A stretch of 64,000 nucleotides of DNA, from the NCBI GenBank assembly GCA_030737875.1, contig CM060910.1, positions 249,272,427-249,336,426 on the forward strand, written 5' to 3'. Shown here piece by piece: positions 60,767-64,000 of this stretch. This stretch comes from Allium sativum (Eukaryota > Streptophyta > Magnoliopsida > Asparagales > Amaryllidaceae). The translations under genes were made by a program, and so were the position numbers. Below the pieces are notes generated by a model. It made no database searches and had not been told where the DNA came from. It worked only from the letters and a program-made list of their open reading frames with translations. Every line of letters begins with the position of its first letter. Position 1 is the stretch's first letter.

Positions 60767-62489
60767 AAATCCCATTTAATATTAAATACAAGGCTCTGAA
60801 TAGAAAATATATCGACTTATATTCAATATCAAATCCTACAACCAACAAATATCGTACTGGAAATAACGATATATATATCTTTCAAATTTCCATAACAATA
60901 TCTGTGTAATCACGAAATCCAACATCGAAATATTCCAAGATAATTTCGATTCAAATCCATTCCAATTTATATATTGGAAATTCTGGTTATTTTTAAAACC
61001 ATTTCAAATCAATTTATTTATTTTTAAAAATAAATGGATTATAATTCTAGTTCAAAACTATTTCATTTCGATAAAAATCTATTTTTATCTTTTCAAATAT
61101 GGAGTTTTTCATCCCAATTCTTTCCAAATCATTTCTTATGATTTTACACTAATTATAGATATTTTTAATAATTTTATCAAGGCCCGTACAGTCGATTTCC
61201 ATAAACGACCATCGAACTGCACTTACAGCCACCTTTTCCAAATTTGATTTGGACATAATTCCAAATCCAACTGTTAGATTTCAAATCTCAAATATTTGTT
61301 AGAAAGTTCTTTTCGATACCAACCCAATGGTTCCGGTTTTAGGAGAATCCGACGGTCGAATCTCCCGTAATGTCCATTCGAAGTCAATGGTCGAAATTCA
61401 CGAACTGCCGTTGCGCGGCGCGTTCTATTCAGGCCATTATATGTATACAATAAATCATTTTAAATTCATTTTCAAAACCATTTCAACTTCATATTCAATT
61501 TTAAATCAAAATTGAATATTCCTTATCATTAATATATAAATGATAATATTTTCAAAATATTAGATTTTGAAATCACTTCCTTTTCTATATTCATTATAAA
61601 ACGAATATACTCGATATAAATATCGTTCACGTCAAAATGGCGCATATCTAATCAACACCGCTTTACATATCTCAATAACTTCGTTATTTTATTCAATAAA
61701 TGAATATTTTCTTCAATACATGAATATTCTTTTATTCAACACATGAATATATATTTTATTCAACACATTAATATATATTTTATTCAATACATGAATTTTC
61801 TTTTATTTAACACATGAATATTCTTTATTTTCCAACTTGGAATGAGGCCCAATCAATTACCATATAATGTTAATTATATGGATTCCCTACAACACATGTA
61901 TATAATAGCAATGATAAATAGTCAACAAGCATCCAAAGTGCATTCTACACTACATAAGCATCAAATATAAATATTTAATGCTTATAACAGTCTGTCAATC
62001 AATTGATCGACATACAGCCAATTATTTGGGATTTGTGTACGCCAAATATCATCCCAACACCCGTGTGGGGTTTCAAATCAACAAACACAGATTTTTATTT
62101 GTGCAGTTGGGCGTTGTGTAAAATTTAACGTCCCAATCAATATCAGTCAAATGGGTGTACATAAACAAACTGTCCGATTTGTTTATAAATATTTATTTTA
62201 TATACACGTTAAAAATTGTATTTTTAACTATAAAATATTTTATTCCATTCCACATCACACAATCAATATTCACACCACAAACAACAAACAAACAAGTCGT
62301 CCATGGTCTGTGGACAACGGGTGTCGGGTGCTGCTAAGCATCGTTTGCATCCTAGCATATATTTCAACTAGAAAACAAATTAAAAGTGGGAAGTTCTCAC
62401 CGAGGGTTCCACTCCTCCGTGCTTTCCTTCTTAACTGTTCGGGTTTCGTTTTTATTTCAGTCGATACCATCGCCATCTTTTCCCAATGT

Positions 62490-62870
62490 TCACAGTAAAA
62501 ATCATATTTTTATTGCTTTATCCCAGTAAATAAAAATCGTATTTTTATTTCAATTTCTTATATTTTACAACGCTTCTTTCCATATAAAAATCTTATTTTT
62601 ATATTTCTACTTCTTATATAAAGATTGAATTTTTATCTCTACATCATATATGTAAAAAAAAATATCTCTAACATCGCTATAAAAATTACATTTTTATACA
62701 TCCAACGTCGCTATAAAAATCACATTTTTATATATTCAACATCGCTATAAAAATCATATTTTTATATACTTAAAAATCAAATCTTTTCATTTCTAAAAAT
62801 CAAATTCTTTTACATTAGAAAAATCGAATTCTTTTTAAACTAAAAACCATAACTTTTTCCAATTAAAAAT
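62490..62870 (-). repeat. LARD-F hairpin array
   Basis: AAATAAAAAT/ATTTTTATTT (62528-62550) and several CGCTATAAAAAT...ATTTTTATA units spaced about 34 bp (about 62667-62770). It has the same position in the LTR as the LARD-B array. Confidence 0.7.
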
Positions 62871-62939
62871 CACAACTTTACCTTCTATTGGGAAAAATCG
62901 GATCTTGGTTGGAAATAAAAGGGTCCAAGTTGGCTTTGG

Positions 62940-64000
62940 AGAGGGACAAATCAGAACGCAGACGGAAGAACATTTCATTGCTATTACAACAATTCCATCA
63001 GATACAAGAATATACAGAGTATAAATGAATAAATTACATTCGATAAATATCAGAGATTACAATAAATTACATAGCAGCGGAAAAATAATACAAAGCACAA
63101 CTGAAGGTGATATACGGATACAGAGCTTTTCGGATATCATTCCAGCTGTAAACCAGGATCCTGTGAATATAAATCTGCAAAACCAAAACTACTAGCTGCC
63201 CGTGCGGAAAATGAGGGCACCCAGAGTTTAGGTTAAAACAATAAACTCCAGGTCAGTCATGTGACTGGTGTGAGAACTAAAACAGTTATTTAAACTTTAC
63301 TTTAAAAGAGAGTAATTCAAGGGACCACGCTGTATAACACGGAACGAGTTTTCTCCCAAGAATACCAGTGCATAGAATAAACAACGCAATGCTTTTTCGA
63401 AAAATGAAGCTATTATAAGACCCAGGTCCCATCACACAATGTAACGCAAGCCGGAGGATAGGGTTTTCCCTTATAATAGCCAAACATGCTTGGTACGTTT
63501 AAAACAAATCATTTGATACTATAATAAGTGTATAGTGTCAAAACAATTTCAATCATAAATATCAATCATAGGCGGCATGGGTACCATATATCATGTCGCC
63601 ATACTAGTTCTACAATTAAAACCGCAATACACGTATTGGAAATTGGATTTCCGTCATGAGTCGAGGCAAGGGGCAAGCTCCTCTCCGCGTTCGAGACACT
63701 CTAGCAAATGTCTCAGGACTACACACTCTGGGCAATCCTGGATGCTTCAGGGTCGGTCCTCACTTACGTTAGAGGATTAATTATGCCTGAACACACGTTT
63801 CCCGGTCCTTACAGACCTAAAATCGAGGCGCCTCATCCAACAACCACAAAGGTGAAAAGTATATAAATGTCAGGGCTGGTAAGTCACTGACACCACCAAA
63901 GCTAGAAAGAAACGTCGTGCTCTCCCTGCAGTCTGTATCCCGTTTTTAACTCATACCGAGGTGTGAGGCTCGCGAATTCACGTTATACACAAAGCTGCCA
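62940..64000 (-). mobile_element. LARD-F2: second opposite-strand LTR fragment, running off the window
   Basis: From about 62940 the sequence repeats what is seen from about 58190: polyadenylation-like region, GGATCCTGTGAATATAAATC, then the tail hairpin as a perfect GCTATTATAAG/CTTATAATAGC pair (63409-63419 and 63470-63480). The LTR end itself is missing. It continues past 64000. Confidence 0.75.

Larger units (their letters stand above)
58132..62900 (-). mobile_element. LARD-F: opposite-strand LTR fragment related to LARD-B, lacking its promoter end
   Basis: On the plus strand it begins TGTTACGACCCG, the complement of an LTR end like that of LARD-A. Read on minus, it matches the LARD-B LTR from the hairpin array down to the end: array (about 62490-62870), GTCCA/TGGAC hairpin, structured block (about 62027-62137), inverted repeats (60722-60766, 60583-60629, 60517-60561, 60181-60227) and tail (58650-58721). 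It is cut near 62.9 kb before the leader and promoter. No interior or second complete LTR is visible. Confidence 0.75.

Overview
The window looks like nuclear DNA of a flowering plant with a large, AT-rich, repeat-dominated genome. I found no host gene, no rRNA or tRNA gene, and no reverse transcriptase, integrase or protease. Almost all of it is LTR retrotransposons nested inside one another. One is Ty1/copia-like and keeps a recognisable gag. The others are non-autonomous elements of LARD type (large retrotransposon derivatives), with giant LTRs and short non-coding interiors. I call these LARD-A to LARD-F2; the names are local to this annotation.

Layout. LARD-A fills 1-49126, with its first ~549 bp off the left edge. 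Its 3' LTR (42002-49126, 7125 bp) is uninterrupted and its interior is only 678 bp (41324-42001). Its 5' LTR was hit twice. A gag-only, Sirevirus-like copia element (S1, 1413-11563, target duplication GAAAT) sits in it. So does LARD-B (15803-40456, target duplication CTGAA), whose own 5' LTR was then hit by LARD-C (20352-33286). The undamaged partner LTR preserves the pre-insertion site for all three insertions. LARD-A itself lies inside the first ~2.1 kb of an opposite-strand LTR (LARD-D, to 51206), which had inserted into an older opposite-strand fragment (LARD-E, 51207 to about 54.3 kb). After an AT-rich stretch with an 882-bp terminal-inverted-repeat element (56010-56891), the window ends in two more opposite-strand LTR fragments (LARD-F, 58132 to ~62.9 kb, and LARD-F2, ~62.94 kb to the end).

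LARD LTRs share an order of parts even where primary sequence is unrelated. The start is TGTAATGACCCG-like. A roughly 1-kb upstream part carries a repeated CGACGAAAC motif. A TATAAATA box follows, often with an AAACCCTAA telo-box, and then a GC-richer leader. Next comes an array of 30-60-bp units, each carrying an AT-rich hairpin. After that are a ~113-nt structured-looking block, dispersed ~46-nt inverted repeats and a tail with two hairpins that show compensatory changes between families. The three LARD interiors that are visible (A, B, C) are short: a tRNA-iMet-type primer site TGGTATCAGAGC, a leader hairpin, and a polypurine tract after GAGGACGAAA-type sequence.

Working view (inference): these LARDs are a set of related parasites of an absent autonomous Ty3/gypsy element. 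They appear to have kept promoter, priming and structured RNA signals while losing all proteins. The most interesting signal is the hairpin arrays. Stem sequences change between units and families, but self-complementarity is largely kept, including paired G-C to A-T changes.
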